NCBI RefSeq assembly: GCF_000247815.1
Contig: NC_021684.1
Location: 12,834,558-12,898,557 of the forward strand
Length of the DNA stretch: 64,000 nucleotides
Source of the DNA: Ficedula albicollis
Taxonomy: Eukaryota; Chordata; Aves; Passeriformes; Muscicapidae
Direction: 5' to 3'
Position numbers and translations under genes: made by a program
The notes under the pieces: model-generated
Told to the model about the DNA's origin: nothing
Seen by the model: only the letters and a program-made list of their open reading frames with translations
Databases searched by the model: none
Part shown: one piece after another, positions 28,501-43,500 of the stretch
Layout: the number at the start of each line of letters is the position of its first letter
Numbering within the stretch: position 1 is the stretch's first letter

Positions 28501-31500
28501 CCTCTGGGGTATGGTTATACACTTAGTGTACAATCCACTTCAGAAGAATTCACTAATTCTTATGCACATAGAACTGGGAAAGAGTAGAGAGGAGTGACTT
28601 AAATTTTTTGTCTACTGACTTAGTAAGAATCCACTTCCCACACTGGAATCTCACCTGTTCTGTTCTCATTCTAGAATAACTCCAATGCAGTTGTGGCTGT
28701 TTAATTTGTAGAGGGCATTACAGATAAAATTGTGTAATGAATCTGACGGAAACAATGTGATGAATCACTTGTTTTTTAAGATTTTAAGTCAATTTTGAAT
28801 GAAGTATCAAAACATGGAAAAGTGGAAAAGAAATCATAGAGTAACAGTTTTTGTCAAGTGTTTAGAGCACAATTAGAGCCTTAAACTCCTGACTTCTACA
28901 TCTGGCTCTGGCTCAGACATCCAAAAGTTTCTTACACTTTAGTCACCATTATAATGTCTTGCCCACATCAAAAGGAGTTCAGAAATTAAAATAACTACTT
29001 TAAAATTATTACTATCTATGTAATATTAGCCTGAATATTCTGCCTTTTTAGGCTAAGCTACCCTGTAAAGAACTACATTCATTTCCAGAGTTGTTGAAGA
29101 AATAGACTTTAAGTCAAACCCAAACATTCATTTTCATAGCACTGTACTTATTCTTAATGAAATATCCAGGGGGAAGACAAAAAATCTGTATGATTTGAAG
29201 ATGACATTTTATGCTGGCTACAGAGTTCAGCAATATCTGTAACCTGTAGTCAGTGTAGCACTTTTTCAATAGTCCAAGTGAAAGATACAGGGAGTTTTGG
29301 ACCAAACAAAATCCCATTACCTCTCCAACAAAATAGTAGAATTTCTTTTTAACTCATAATTTCCATGTCAATTGTAATGAATAATTTGGAGTACATTCTG
29401 AGTAAAATATGCAAACTACTACGTAATCACAACATTGCAGCAAACAACATAAATGCAAGAACGATCACCTTAACATCTAATTATCTCTTTTACACAGTCA
29501 GACTTATGCTAAAGCTTCTAATTGCAGCCCAACATTATAATGAAGGTTTCACCACTGAGTAAATAAGATTGGCATAAACAATGTTCACTCATTTAGTTTC
29601 TTCTCTCAGGTCAAGTTCATCCCACTTTGGAAGAAATCCAGAACAAAGCCTAAAAGAGGACTTTCCTGATGAAGTGGCTTATAGGAATTCCTTCAGAAAA
29701 AATAAATCCAGTACTAATGGATAAAGAAATCATTATGTCATCCACATAAAATTAGATAACACCATGTATTGAGGAGAAACTGAAAGCTGCATACTGAGAG
29801 TGACAACAGTGACAAGCAATGAAAATACAAGGAAAAAAGTTTGTAGAACTGTACCTTACCAACTAACATAATGCATTTATCTGCCTGTATACACACAATT
29901 AAGATTATAAAGAAACAGCTTTTATTCTTGCAAACACAAACAGCAAAAGAGCAGACATTACAAAGAGCTTTCTTCCTCAGGTCTCTGCCTCTGAATTTTT
30001 GAAAGGGCATTTAGACAGGCCAGTCTACTGCCCTAAGGCTGTCTTTTCATGTCACTTATATTTACACAAAATAACAAGTGTTGATTCACTTTTCTAGAAT
30101 TCTGGCACTAGATAGAGGTCCTGGTGTTCTGGATGAAAAACAAGTTAAGACAGTGATTCCTGCCCCAGAGTTCTCAAAATTCAGGTGAATAGGAAGAAAT
30201 GAAAAAATTCTCCAGAAGAAGTCTCTATTTGCCTGAACACCTTGCATCGCTTTCAAATTTGGAATGCATAATAGCAATTATGGATTACTGAAACTGCCAT
30301 AGTATATAATCCCTTCTAAATATCCCCAAAGAATAAACACAATGGAAATCACTCACAATAGCAAGGAAAATCTCGTTGGTCAATTTTGAACACATTTGAG
30401 AAGTCCAGTCACTTTTCAAACTGGTGGCTATGCCTTCTAATAAAAAGTAACACTACTTTTTCATAGAGACAAGGGACACTTTTGCCACAGTAATTCAACT
30501 CCCAGACTCATGCAAAAGAAGTTGATTGACACTGTATGACCAAAAAAATTGGCAGACAGATGAAAAATGGAAAAAAATCCAAAACATAAGCTGTCTTTGT
30601 GTGAATAAGAAAAGAAACAAAACAACCCTTCACCTCTCCTTTCCCCCTTTTCCCCCTGATATTACATAGGTACTGTAGTTAATATTCTAAACTCTTATCC
30701 AGGACAAGTAAAATTCTTGTACATTTCATATTTGGCATCTTCAGTGTTAAATTTATTAGGGATTTAAAGAATAAATTATGTTTAGTTCTTTTCCTTTAAT
30801 CATGAGAGCATGGAATTTTTCTTTTGATATTCATTCACTGCTCTGGTACTCTGCTTAATCCTGCAAATCTTTATCAATGCTCAAAAGCAATTCTGTTACA
30901 GGGTGCTTGATTTCCATAATCCCCCACAACACAGGAATTTTTTTTTTTTTTATATTAACTGCTTTTGGGTCCTTTGAAATTTAAAACAGATAGTCCCTCA
31001 GACCGCATAGAACTGAAATGTAAAATAACATAAAATGAGTACCATACCACTGGTTATCTCCCATGCAGGATTGCCTGCATTTTTTAGAGATAATCTTCTA
31101 GGACTGTTCTTGTCTGGTGATGGTACCTGTGGTGAGGTGAGCTGAAAATCGGCTTCTCCACTCACAGATGTCTTCTGAGTCTGAATTTCAGTGTCTGAAA
31201 TGCAATGCAGAAATGAAATGCCTGTGAAGACTCATGTTGTGTGCATATGGGGCATTGTACTGGGATGCAAACATCTAAACAGCATGGGAATCTTGCAGGG
31301 CAGCAGGAAAAGGGCAGCCACCAGAAGGAAAAATTTAACACTAGGTATGGAAGAAGGGCAAACCATAGTAATTATAAAAAACAGGCTTGCAAAAGTCTGC
31401 AAAACAATCAAAAACCACTGCAGCAGCTCAGTTATTTTCACAGCATGAGGAAAGAGGAGCATGTGTATAAGTTGCAGCTAATGCCAGCAGGTGATGATCC

Positions 31501-34500
31501 CTGGCTCAATCACTGACAATACAAATAGCTGCAGAGAGAATGAGCATTTATTCACCCTCATACAGGAGAGTAAGTCATGACTTAATTAACATGTCTTTGG
31601 TAATTAATTAAGTAGATAAAGGACTGGAAAAACAAAGAATTAAGTCCTAGATTCAAAGGCACCATCATGCAAAAATTTGGTAGTTTGAGAAGTCTACATA
31701 GTCTTTGCTTTATGCTCTTACCATTTTGATATTCATTTGCAGTTGTTTGGAGAGCATTTCTTTTGCCTCCTTGGTCTAAAGTATCATTGCATGGCCAGAG
31801 TGGTAGCTCCAGTTTCTTGGTTTCTGGTATGGATTCAGTTGGCATTCCTGAATTTCGAAGTTGGCATGATGTTTTGCTCCCCAAGGTCTTTGTTACCTTG
31901 AAAGACATTATTTCTTGATGAAAGACAAAAATATAACAGCTTTCAAAATACTCAAAGGTAAAACACACATTATGAATTACACTTCTTTTTCAAATATATA
32001 TTTCCAAATCTTTTTTAAAACATTATCTTTTCAAAAAAACTTCATGGCAGGTTCTATTCAGTGTGGTATCTTCAATCTTTACAGTTAAGTAGCAGGCAGA
32101 GGTGGTTTTTTTATTCACTGAGTGAATGGAACAATGCAAAGAAAAGGGAAAAAATTAGAATTTGCTATCAGAATAAAAAGACTAAAACTGACTGAAGAAT
32201 CTTGACTTTCAAGTGACTTTCTACACAAGAGTTGGCTGTATCCCTTATTCTTGGTGTTAAACTGAAAACTGTAGTCCTGATCAGATTCCAAAAACCTGCA
32301 TATTCATTGCTGGCAGACTGGGATCAGGTGTTTTCCCTGGCATTGTAATTGACAGCATCACACAAGCTACTGTAAAGTTGACTATCAGAGCATCCTGAAA
32401 TGTAATTTCTGCTCTGCATTATAGCTCTCATCATAAGGAAGAATATTTACACGCACACACACCAGAGAAATTTCAGCAGTCTAGAACTAAAAAAGTAAGT
32501 AAGTAAGTAGGTATGTAAAAGTAAGTAAGAACGATACGAAATCACAGAGTAATTTGAGTAGAAAGAGGCATCTTTATGTGTGATGCTGAAATTAGATCAG
32601 TCTGTTTCATTCAAGTTTTGATGTCTTCAGAAGTTTTGGAATTCTCCAATCTCTTGTGACTCTGTTGCAGTACTGAATCACTTTATTGTATTTAGTCAGA
32701 GCCTCCCCGCAATTAGGGCCTGCTGCCCTTGATCTTTCAGGGCACCTCTTAGAAGAGGCCTGGCCTCTCTACAGGCCCTGCATTCATTGAAAATGGCAAC
32801 CAGATTTCCCCTTAGCCTTCTCTCCTGTGGCCTCAATAAACCCATGCCCTGTGCTGGAGCCACCTGTGCACTTCCCTTGCCCTCCTCGGGATGTTACAGG
32901 ATCTCTGGCACTGGAGGCCCATGACCTATCACAGTTCTCTGGAGGCAGCCTCTGAAATAAAGCTTTAGTTTAACTCCTCTGCTAATCAATATCTTCCTTT
33001 GCAAAAGTGCCAGTGGTGTTGTTGGACTTTAGCCCTTCTTACCTTTCCAGGTACCTTTGCATTGGTTCTTCTGTTTGAAAATGGAGGTGGCCCAAGGATC
33101 TTTGACCCAAATGCAATATGTGATACATCCTGAGTTTTACTATTGCATATGTTGCCTTGGCCTCTATTAACCAAGATACCTAAGTTAAGAAAATTAAGAG
33201 TTCAAAAAAAAAAAATTACAGTACTTACAAACAATAAAAAATACTATTTTTTTCAGAATCAACTAAAAGAAAAGAATTACGAAAACTAAGCATATATAAA
33301 AGTTATCCTCCTTTAAAGTGCACTCCTTAGAAATATAGGAATAGCAAATGCACATTTTATAAAAGTGTGTCAGCATATCAGCAAGAAACTTTTGGTCTAT
33401 TATAGAGACATATTCCTAATCTCCTTGCTTTAAAGATTTATTTAAAAGTGGGTTATTTATAAACAAAAAAAAAATGGTTGCAGGATTTCTTTAGAACTTC
33501 AATGAAAACCTAACTTCAGACAGGAAGAAAAAAAGAACTGCAATTAATAAATAACAGAATAAATAAATAATATCACAAAAAACCAGAGGCAAGACTGTCA
33601 AGGTATCAGTCACAGCTCAGAGAACTATTTACATTTACCATGCTTTTTGAAATTACTGAATCTACTGCATTACCAGGGCTGAGCCCTAATATTGCAAATA
33701 CACTCTATTGCTGCTAAAATATTCTACCCTTTTCACTATTTATTTCTTTTTGAAATAACTGAATCTACTGCATTACCAGGGCTGAGCCCTAATATTGCAC
33801 ATACACTCTATTGCTGCTAAAATATTTTACCCTTTTCACTATTTATTAGCTTTTTGAAATTACTGAATCTACTGCATTACCAGGGCTGAGCCCTAATATT
33901 GCAAATACACTCTATTGCTGCTAAAATATTCTACCCTTTTCACTATTTATTTATTTTTTTATTGCTTAAACTGTAGATTTATTTTTGTAAGTCTTTTAAA
34001 GCTTGGAAATTGCCAGTCTTCAAGACAAAAAATAAACATGGAATGCAGGTGAGTGTTCTCAAAAAATTTAAAAAGGAAAGACAGTAAAATGGTTACACAT
34101 TAATTTTTACCATCGGCACTGTAGAGCTGCATGTACTATCTATTTTCCTCTTTTATAATTCTCCAAGATCGTCAGTGAATTCTCCTTTCCAGAGCTGATA
34201 AAATTGGTATCTTCACATTAATTTATATTTAATATCTACAGTGTCCAGAGATATTTTCTTGCTACAACTTGTATTAAATTACTATCTCACTTTAGAGATT
34301 TGACACCTTCATAAAACAATAAAGTAGAAACAAAATATTTTTTGCTGATTCCCCTGAGCATTTTCCATAACCTTATTTCAAGATCAGCTTTATTTACAGT
34401 GTCATCAAGGAAATGAAAAACAGATCATACATTAGCCACCAATAACATCATTTACTGTACTACTATGCCCAGAAGAAGCTACTTACTGCCATTACCTGAC

Positions 34501-37500
34501 TCCTTTTTTCCTGATGTGACATTTGGTTGCTGTTAACAGCTGCCATTTCACAAGATCAGATGACCTGTCTTGGTTTAACATCAATTTCTTTTTTGCTGGC
34601 TACCTTGGGATGTTGTTAGGTCCAATTAGAAAAGCTGATTTGCATTAAAATCTCTCTTAATGACCACATTAATTGACTGCAATTAATTACCTACATCTAC
34701 ACATAACAGTGTGTTGATGACATAATGACATAATATGTGTAATTAAAAGTGGATGATACTAAAAATAATTAGAGCTTTTGATTATCAAATAAACAAAAAC
34801 TTTGGTGGATTAAAAGAACATTTTCCAATTTAAATGTACCTAAACATACCAAAGTGTCCAATTTCAAGTAGGCAAACTTCTAAAATTTGAAAAACATGTC
34901 TGGAAGAACACATGCTATGTTCATAAAGTGAGATTAAAAAAAAAAAGATTAAACCTTAAACTGAAGATATTTCAATTTCATGCAGGTGAGGGATGTTATC
35001 ATTAATTATATTACCATATATTCCTTAGGGCTATGTATCTTTGTAGTCCAGATGGTAAAATCTGAGTCTTGTTTTAAATGAACATTAATTTCTTCCGCTT
35101 AGATGCATGATTCACACTATTGTATTCATTTAAATTTTACAGTCCCTCATATTTTGACAATCCAACCAAAAAGTTTTTTTTTTTTTAATATAGTCACACA
35201 GAAATTGGATTACAGAGCTTCCTCTGCTATTCCAAAGGCAAATTTTTAATCCAACTTTACAACAGAACTCTGGCTTGACTACTTGTAGGGCAGTAATACT
35301 CTAAAAGCATTTTTGCCCCTTTAATATAAAAGTTGTACTTGCTTATAAAAAAAAAAAAGCTGAATGTAATTGAAGTAAGCAAAAATATGAAAGACCTTAC
35401 TCTAAGCAAAAATTCAAAACCCCTACTGTTCATTTTAGCTGCTGTAGGACAAAGATTGCCTTTGCTAAGGAGAAATATTGAGAAAGCAAAAGCTAACAAA
35501 TGGAAAATGCACCAGCAAAGGCAGCTTAGTGCAGATGATGAAATCTTTATGAGTTTTTTTTTTTCATATTCTGGTAAAAGCAGAAGAATGGAAGTTTAAA
35601 AAGTAGTTCTTAAAAAGTTTTGATATTATCAAGGTTGTTCTTACAGTTTATTTTTCTTTAGAGCTTCATAAGATGGTATAGTCTCAAACTTAACCAGTAG
35701 TTATCATTCTCTGTAACCTTATTCCTTTGGTCAATACTTTGCACGTTTCTTCGGAGCATTTTAACAGAAATGGTGGAAATGATTATTCACTGAATTCAAA
35801 TGCTAAGAATGAGAATCCTCAAGGTTGAGAAATTTCTCAACCCAGCAGAATAAAAATCTATCTCCTACTATAGGTGTGCAGGAGCTGTCCTGTTTCCTTT
35901 TAAGGCATTGGAACTCTTTACATGGACATTTACAAAGCAATCAATCATTTGTACACATACTGTATGGACTGTATTCATAGTATTTTAATACAATAGAATA
36001 CCTGTTTCTTGCACTGCATTTCCCCTACATTTTATTTTTGGCCTGTGAATTTCATTTAGGTTCAGCACTTGTGTAACTTGTGGGACATCAGAATTGAGCT
36101 GGCAGGTTGGAGGAATATCCTCTGAGGCCTCATATGGCCCAGGTGTAACAGTGCGTGCACCTAGAATCAAAAAACATGGGCTTTACTTCATGGAATTCAG
36201 TTTGACTTATATTATTTGGTAGATTACATATACTTCAGTTCATATGGCTATAAAAACAGAATAGATTATGGTAATTTGAAGAATTTGCTGCAACTGGTCA
36301 ATTTTATTGCAAATTTTAAAATTATATTGTGTATACTTTTAGGCCAAAAATTTTGAATACAGTTAATTAAATATACACTAATGGCTGGAATATCCATAAA
36401 AAATTGACCTCTTTGATTTGCCAAGAGGGCAAACAAAACAATCATGAAATACATTTTGTTAATTTTTATTACAACTCAGCTTTAATTGTAACACTGATAC
36501 AGTGATTTTTAGATCAAATGAACAGCTAAATATGGTATTCACCACATGTGTGAATATCATACTGTGGGACTGAAGTAGGAAGCAAGTCCCATATATGCAA
36601 ATAAAGAATTTAACAAGCTTTAATTTCAAACTTGAGACACCATTATGCTTTCATGATAAACTAAAAAGCTGTCAACCTATGTATTCTTGTGACACCAGAC
36701 ACTAGTAGAATGTGAGCTGATTATCTCTGCTTTCCCTTTGATAACCAATATAGACTGAGTTTATGAAAGCTGAACTCTACAAAGAAAGGAATCTGTCAGA
36801 ACCATTCCTGATGTTACAATGCAAATTCATTCCAAATTTTAGAAAACTTGAATATAATAAGCTAATGAATGAGCCTAGTTTCCAAGGAAAAGAAGAGGAA
36901 AACATAACCTGAAACCCAAACATGAATAAGGGATCAAGTATTGAGACTTGAATAAAAAAATTCAAATGTCCATGTTGTAATTCAGTATAGGACATATTTT
37001 TTAACCAACTTTTTTTCTTTTTTTTTTCCTTTTTTTTTTTTTTTTTTCCCCCCCCCCCCCTTTTTTTTTTTTTTTTTTTGCCAAGCCAGTACATTATTTA
37101 TCACTGTTGGGCAATGCTTAGTGATAAAAACTGGTACATAAGTTCTGCATTACTATGGAAACAAGAAACTAGGTATAGTTTAAGCCTGTATGCTTCAGTA
37201 TCATGAGGCATAAAAGATGAAGTATTCCCTTTTCTATCTCAATGACCTCATACAGAAATAATTTCTTTGTATGTGTGGTTTTTCCTTTGCATTTACTATC
37301 ATTTTAAAATCCAAAACATACTGTATCCTTGCTACTTGAAAAGAGTAACACACCCATTGCACCTTGAAATCTATACTTCCACCCACACCAAGGAGTTTGA
37401 AGCAAAGAACTTGACCCTTGTCCTGGTTTTTGCTGGGACAGATTTAATTTTCTTGCCAGTAGCTGGTAGAGGGCTCTGTTTCGGATTTGGCATGCAACCA

Positions 37501-40500
37501 GTGCTGATAACATATTAATGTGTCAGTAGTTGTTCAGCCCCCAAACTGCCCTGACAGTGAGCAGAGGGCAGGGGGCACAAGAAGCTGGGAGAGGACACAC
37601 CCAGGACAGTTGGCCCAACTGACCCAAGGGATATTCCAGACCACATGGAGGTGTGCCCAGCATATCAGCTACAGGGAAAGCTGAGTGGGGGAGCTGCTGG
37701 TGGTAAACAAGCTATGCAAATAAAAAACAATTGTTTTCGTGGGTTTTTTAATATTTTTCTTTTTTTTTTTTTTCCCTTTTCATTACAGTTTAGTATTTTT
37801 AAGGTGTTCTTATCTCAGCCCGTATATTTCCTACTTTCACCCTTCTGATTCTTTCCCCCATCCCACTGGGGAGAGTAGCTGTGTGGTGATTAGTTGCTGG
37901 CTGAGGTTAAAGCATGACAACTCTCATTACAAGTTGCAATGTCGCTGCATTCAGTGGAGCTCAACTAACTCCAGTCATTCTGAGAGGGGAAAAGCTTTAT
38001 CAAAGAGTAATTGTTGTCTGAAACTTAATTAATAAAAACAAAAAATCTTACTATTGTTTTTCTTTGATTTGGTATGAAGTATAGGATCATTTTAATTCAG
38101 CCAAACCTTCAGCTGCAATGACAAATTTAAAATGGGTCTGGAGAACAAGTTTGGAGGAGTAGCTGAGGGAACAGGGGTTGTTCAGTCTGGAGAAAAGGAG
38201 GCTGAAGGGAGACTTTATAGAGAGGTAGGTGTTGGTGTCTTCTCCCAGGTTACAAGCAGCAACACAAGGGGAAATAGCCCCAAGTTGTGCCAGAGGACAT
38301 TTAGATTGGATACGAGGAACACTTTCTTCATCAAAAGGGTTCTCAAGCCCTGGAACAGGCTGCCCAAGGTGATGGTGGAGTCACCATTCCTGGTGGTATT
38401 TAAAACCCAAGTGGGTGGGGTTCTTAGGGACATGGGTTAGTGGTGGCCTTGGCAGTGCTGGCTTAACAGGTGGACCAAAAAGACCTTAAAGTTATTTTCT
38501 GACCTAAACAATTCCATGATTCTGATTCTATGAATTGCCTATATAAGGAAATTCAAAAGCATACAGAAAGTACTAATACCCACCAGCTGTGTAATAATCA
38601 TAGAATTGATAATGAAGTAATTAAAAGTGTAATATTTTACTATGCATACAGTTTATTAAAGCTGTTGACTCATTATGTTAACTGCATTTTGGAATTTTGG
38701 AACTAATTTAGAATATTCAAGCACATTTCAGATGCTGTTTAGAATGGAAGGGAAAATACAATGCACCAATGGAATTAAATAAAATGAATGCCAGTGAGAG
38801 CTCGAACTGCAGTTTCCTGCTGAGAATTTACCATATTCTCTCTGTAGACATTTTCTAATTAATATTTTTTCTAATTTTACCAACAAAAAAACAGAGGAGC
38901 AATCACAAGCTTTGCCTACTCTCCTCTATAGGTTTAGTGTTTCCAAATGGAAGATAAATTTTGATACACTTAACAATACTGTTAACTACCTCTCCTTCTG
39001 AAACCAGAAACGTTTTTTCAGGTATGTTCCTTAAAAGCCACAAAAAGAAAATTTGAACGAAATAGAAGCTGAGCTACTCCTAGGGGTGTGTTTAAAATAA
39101 GAAAGTGCCAGCTGTGCTTTTTAAATTTCTCCTCTATTACTGCAAATACCAGCGAGGAATGAAGTTCTCTCCTTGGAAACTGATGATTCAGAATTACAAT
39201 GCGAGTCTGGAGATTCGTACACTTGACCAATATCCTGAACTATCACAAAAACACCTGTCGTTTTTCAGCTCACCACCAATACTACTTTCCCAATAAACAA
39301 GGCCACATTAGGATAACTAGATATGATCTGAGGTGTTTATTATAGTTTCATAGCTCTGTTTCATATAATGTTTTGTTACAATTTTGTCTGAATTACGTCA
39401 ATAAGAAATTTTTCATCAGCTGCTGTCCAAAATTAAGAAAACAAACAGTAAATGTTGCTGTTTTCAGTACTTCTATTTCCTCTCAGATACTCAATTCTTG
39501 GCCAAAACCTGACTTCTATCAGCATTAGATATTCGCATTAAAACAAGCTCCCTACTTGAAAAATCTTAATACAAAATTTATCTACTTGATAAATTCTACA
39601 GAATTTCGTCAATAAAATACTTCTAAGGAATTCAGTGTTTAAAACACAGGAGTACACACATATTTAATTAGTTGCCTTAAGTCTGACACTAGCAGATTAA
39701 TATGCTGTACTACCACTTTAATTTTTATGAAATCACGTAATCCTTCAAATTGCCAATCTGATGAATAAGAAGCTTTTGATTTTGTAACAGGAACAGTTAT
39801 GATTAAGACAACACAGTAATTAAAACACACCATCTTCCTCAGCTGTATCTTGTGGCTTGAATTTTAAAGTGAAGATCTTTCTTAGCTTACAGTTAGCTGA
39901 AACAATAATTCCATCCAAAGACCGGAAAAAAGCTCCTCTGAATATTTCATAGGTAAACGTTACCAAGTCAATACACATATTGCACCACTAGAAAAGAGAA
40001 ACAATACTCTTTAGTAAAACCCATGAGCTGAGGCTAACACACCTTTTATACAAATAAGTAAGATGGCCTTGAGGAGAAATGCAGCAATTTTCATTCAATT
40101 TGCAGAACTGTAATGTATTTTATATGATTACTCGTGTAAAATTTAGCTGATCAATGGTTTAAATTTTAATGGAAAATTAAAAACATAATGTATATGCCTA
40201 GTTTCCTTATAAAGTCAAGGCAGAAATATTAGCTTCTAATTGCCAAATAGCAAATATTTTTGAGAAAAAATTAGGTGCATACATTACTGTTCAGGTCTTA
40301 AATCTGAAATTTTGGAAGGAAAGTAATACTTGTTTTGAAGGCACTAAGCAATGGACTGAAAAATTCAGTATTTAGTTATAACTGATACTTCTAGAGATGA
40401 GGTTGAAAAATAGAATAACTTGTAGGAATACAATACAGAAAGCTAGCATGTGAAAACACAAATTATGTTTGGCTGATGGAACAAACAACTTATTATATAT

Positions 40501-43500
40501 CCTGATTCACAACCCCTCATGTTGATAATAACAATCAGCTTGTGTATACAGTAAGTTGAACTATCAGAGCCATGTAAAAGATCTATCTTACCACTGAAAG
40601 CAGCATCCTCCCTCCTTTAAGCCAAAGCAATAATAAAAGGGCAGATAACCATTTAAAGGAGACAGATACGCATTCAGATACACTAAGGAATACAGATCTA
40701 CTCTTTAAGGTTGGTCAGGCATTAAGGTTATTAAAATATTTTGTCATTATAAATGATCAGAGCATCTAGGCAAATCTGATTCATGCTTTATTATCTAAAT
40801 TAAAATACATAACTGAAGTTCATCTTCTGCTTGAATCTAACTTGGTGTACATTAATGCACACTTTAATCCTGAAATATCTGTACTAGTCTGACACCACCT
40901 AACTGAAATTACAGTGAAGAAAAATAATTCGATTTCATTGGATTTTGAATTAACAGCCACTTCAGGAGTATGATCTGACACATATTAACTAAAAAAATCC
41001 AACTACTTCTCCCCACAAAGCGGAAAACTCCGCAATTTTAAGTTACCACAGTTGCTTTCACTTAACCTATCTTAAAAAAGTTATAAATTCAGAGGCTACC
41101 TGCAGCTCCAGTGAATGTCATCAAAGGTTGCTACAGGAGAAGGGACATGTGAGAAGGAGCACTATCATGAAGAAGCATCAGGGACACAGAATTTTATAGA
41201 GGCTGGGTCAACAGGAGAGGTGAAGAAACATCACAAACAGCAGTAATTTTGTAAAATGAGAATGAATTCCTAATATAAGAAGAAGGACCGAAGAGTTGCA
41301 GCACTAAGTGGTTCTGCTGCCATCTAGTAAAGGGGACATAAAAAACTACCTTCCGTGAGTAGGAGCTGAGTTCTAAACCAAGCAATAATTTCAAAAAGTT
41401 CATAATATACACAAAACATTTCTGATTAGAAAACACGCTCAACCTCAGTCCAGGGAATATTCCCAAGGTACCTACGATTTTGCGCTTGATCATAAACAGA
41501 GGAATTTTTGCATGCAGAGGGGTTACAGATAATTCCTTGTGGACTGTTGACAAATACAATCTTCTTTTAATATTCTCATAATCAGTTATCCTATAAAAGA
41601 AAAGTCAGGAGAGAATGGAACAGATCTTTGTCAATTCAATAATCCAGTATCTTTGGGAAATCACAAAAAACCTGTTCATGTGCAGAACCTTTATGTCAGT
41701 GATAGCAAATACGGAATTTAAAAATTCTTTTACAAGATGAGTAATGAGATTTCTTTCTCCAATTCAAACTTTGTGGCTATATCCCTGCATATATAAACTC
41801 ACTTTACATGCTAATTTCATTTCAACAGTCTACATTCTTTGCTAGATTTCCACAGCTCTTCAGAGTATGAAAGAATTCAATTTGTATGAACTGAGAACCC
41901 AGTAGCCTTTAATAATCACAAGTGTTTTGGCTCCTTAAGCTTGTGTTATCTTGAGGCCTGCTAACTAGAAAAACATTATTTGCTTTCTTTTCCTAAAAAA
42001 TGCCTCTGTCACTGTACATAGATTCTTTTCAGCTTAAAGGTAAACACAATACATCGTCTGTCTGTGTTATTTCATGAGGACATATTTTCAAAGGTGAATT
42101 AAAATGCAGAAATTAATTGCTCACCATTCAGGTCATCTCACAATGATACCAAGGACACTTAATTTCAACACTTCTAATAAATTCAAACCACAGCCATGGT
42201 CACAAAAAATATTATGTTTCCTTTAAGCTGATAAAGGGGGTCATTTTTATAGTCTGTTTCCTTCAAGTCTTGTTAGCAGCTGTACTGGTTTTGCTGGGAC
42301 ACAGTTAAATTTCTTCAGAGCTTGGATAGTGCTATACTTTGGATTTGTGCTGGAAGCAGTGTTGGTAACTCATTGCTGCTGAGCACTGCTTACACAGAGT
42401 CAAGGTCTTTTCTGCTCCTCACCTCGTCTCACCAGCCAGGAGGCTGGGGATGTATGAGGAGCTAGGAGGGGACACAGTCAGGAGAGCTGATGCCTACTGA
42501 CCCAAGGGATGTTTCAGACAACACAGTGCCATGCTCAGCAGTAAGAACTGTGGGGAAGGAGAAGGAATGGGAAGAGTTCAGAGCTATGTTTGTTTTCCCA
42601 TTACACAGGATGAAGCCGATAGCTCCTGGAGATGGCTGAACATCTGCAGGCTCACGGGAAGGAGCTAATGCCTTGTAAAGATTTTGGTTGAATTTGCAGC
42701 TTTTGCTCTTCCTATTAAACTGTCTTTTTCTCAATGCACAAGTTTTTGCACTTTTACTCTTGTGTATTCTCTTCCCCAGGAGACAGAGGGGCTGCTGTGG
42801 CTCAGCTGCTTCCTGGCGTTAAACCACAACAGCAGCACAACCTCAACATTCCCGAACAGTCCTCCCTTAACATTCCAGAGCACTGATATTCCTTTAAAGG
42901 CTGCAATCTGGGAGAATATGCTTAATGTGTGGGGAAACAATGATTAATTTACCTATTACTGTTGAACAAGCCTATTTCCAACAGATGGGTATTTCTCTGT
43001 AATTAGCAGCCCCTCTGAGAAGATGACAATTATAATAAACAACTTTTTGTCACTACTTAGTGTTACTAAAAGTAATTACTCATAATCATTCAAATGCTGG
43101 GTTTTACTTTAAAATAGTGAGACTGCCCTGTAGACTTTTTTTTTTTTAATTACTGAAAACATGTTTTAATTAGCTAAGGACAACCTGTAGCTTAAATAAT
43201 TAAATGTCACCACCCAAAATTTGCAGAATAACATCTTAAAACATTAATAGGTTTTCTTAGGTCAACTTAGGAGGACATTAACTCTGGGGCAAATTACATA
43301 CTTTAGTTATTTTTGCCAATTTGAGACTTTAAGCAAGGACAGTACAAAATATACTGCAAGTATGTAAGTATCAAAAGGTTCTACCAATACAGGCAATAAA
43401 AATACGTATGTACCTTCTTGTTTCCCCATAGTCATTAAGACCATCATCCAGAGCAAACTATTCACTAGCTTTCCAGAACTTCCTGATTCTTAGCTCTCCC

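Larger units (their letters stand above)
31897..33042. other. CFAP20DC intron with GTAA microsatellite and a possible CR1 relic
   Basis: The 1.1-kb intron between phase-0 splice sites carries a GTAA microsatellite at 32495-32530 and a GC-richer block at about 32690-32950 that may be a decayed antisense CR1. Both are listed separately. Confidence 0.75.
36161..39830. other. CFAP20DC intron with T/C tract, solo LTR and CR1
   Basis: This 3.7-kb intron (phase 1) holds a long T-C-T homopolymer tract (37010-37079), an ERVL-type solo LTR (37419-37919) and a CR1 3' end (about 38133-38535) close behind it. The remainder is AT-rich with no recognised exon. Confidence 0.75.

Noticed and set aside
33643..33953. 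Regularly repeated unit that could suggest a CRISPR-like array
   Set aside because: The units are contiguous 104-bp tandem copies without unique spacers in a eukaryotic intron.
38132..38440. 102-codon plus-strand frame
   Set aside because: It lies wholly in a CR1 3' end.
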